DNA of 5,471 bases from CAYINU01 sp964364855. Lineage in GTDB: Bacteria > Margulisbacteria > Marinamargulisbacteria > CAYINU01. The notes below the pieces were generated by a model. The model worked only from the letters and a program-made list of their open reading frames with translations. It was not told the origin of the DNA and made no database searches. A program made the position numbers and the translations under genes. Of this stretch, positions 5,441 through 5,471 are shown piece after piece. The stretch covers positions 1 to 5,471 of the forward strand of contig CAYINU010000093.1 in NCBI GenBank assembly GCA_964364855.1, read 5' to 3'. Position 1 is the first letter of the stretch; the number at the start of each line of letters is the position of its first letter.

Positions 5441-5471
5441 ATTGTATCACGAGAGTTGCAAGCTCTGCCAA
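5441..5471 (-). promoter_or_regulatory. Candidate promoter of the antiporter-arsC-channel operon
   Basis: On the minus strand TACAAT (5446-5441) is a good -10 element 37 bp before the antiporter ATG. The best -35 match, TTGGCA (5471-5466), gives a 19-bp spacer. That is longer than ideal, as in MerR-type regulated promoters. The spacer holds an imperfect dyad, AGAG and CTCT flanking the palindrome TTGCAA (5452-5466). The window ends here, so the site may be incomplete. It does not match the ArsR boxes I remember. Confidence 0.4.

Noticed and set aside
1..5471. CRISPR arrays, tRNA or rRNA genes, insertion sequences, integrase or attachment sites
   Set aside because: I read for regular repeats, cloverleaf-type arms and transposase motifs and found none. 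The only sign of decay is the toxin relic.

Overview
The window looks like ordinary chromosome from a diderm (Gram-negative-type) bacterium of moderate GC content. This rests on a protein with a signal peptide and an outer-membrane-barrel-like pattern and on a lipoprotein-type precursor. I cannot assign a phylum from the sequence. It holds six intact protein-coding genes and one broken one.

Left part (1-794): a small DUF2281-type antitoxin gene (169-399, +) is followed directly by the wreck of its RelE/ParE-family toxin (about 371-518, +). The toxin's N-terminal and C-terminal ends are both readable, but in different frames and without the middle of the protein. A hairpin straddles the relic's stop codon. 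The rest, up to 794, has no convincing gene, only two inverted repeats that may end transcription arriving from the right.

Middle part (795-2886): two exported proteins are encoded on the minus strand. They are a lipoprotein with five repeats that fit a five-bladed beta-propeller (1351-2292) and a small beta-rich outer-membrane-like protein (795-1262) with its own strong-looking sigma70-type promoter. Divergent from them is a DUF6790-type small membrane protein (2398-2886, +).

Right part (2903-5404): a compact minus-strand operon reads CPA2 cation:proton antiporter, then a thioredoxin-type arsenate reductase (arsC), then a MIP-family channel. Gaps are 28 bp and then an ATGA start/stop overlap. 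ArsC plus an aquaglyceroporin is the known 'reduce and let it leak out' arsenic detoxification design (Sinorhizobium AqpS/ArsC): ArsC turns arsenate into arsenite, and the channel lets As(OH)3 leave down its gradient. Here both NPA boxes of the channel read NPV and the predicted selectivity filter is wide. The cluster is led by an Na+/H+- or K+/H+-type antiporter rather than by ArsB or Acr3. A candidate promoter for the operon lies at the extreme right edge, so any regulator gene such as arsR would be outside the window.

The most notable points are the NPV/NPV arsenite-channel candidate with its antiporter partner, and the decayed toxin beside an intact antitoxin.
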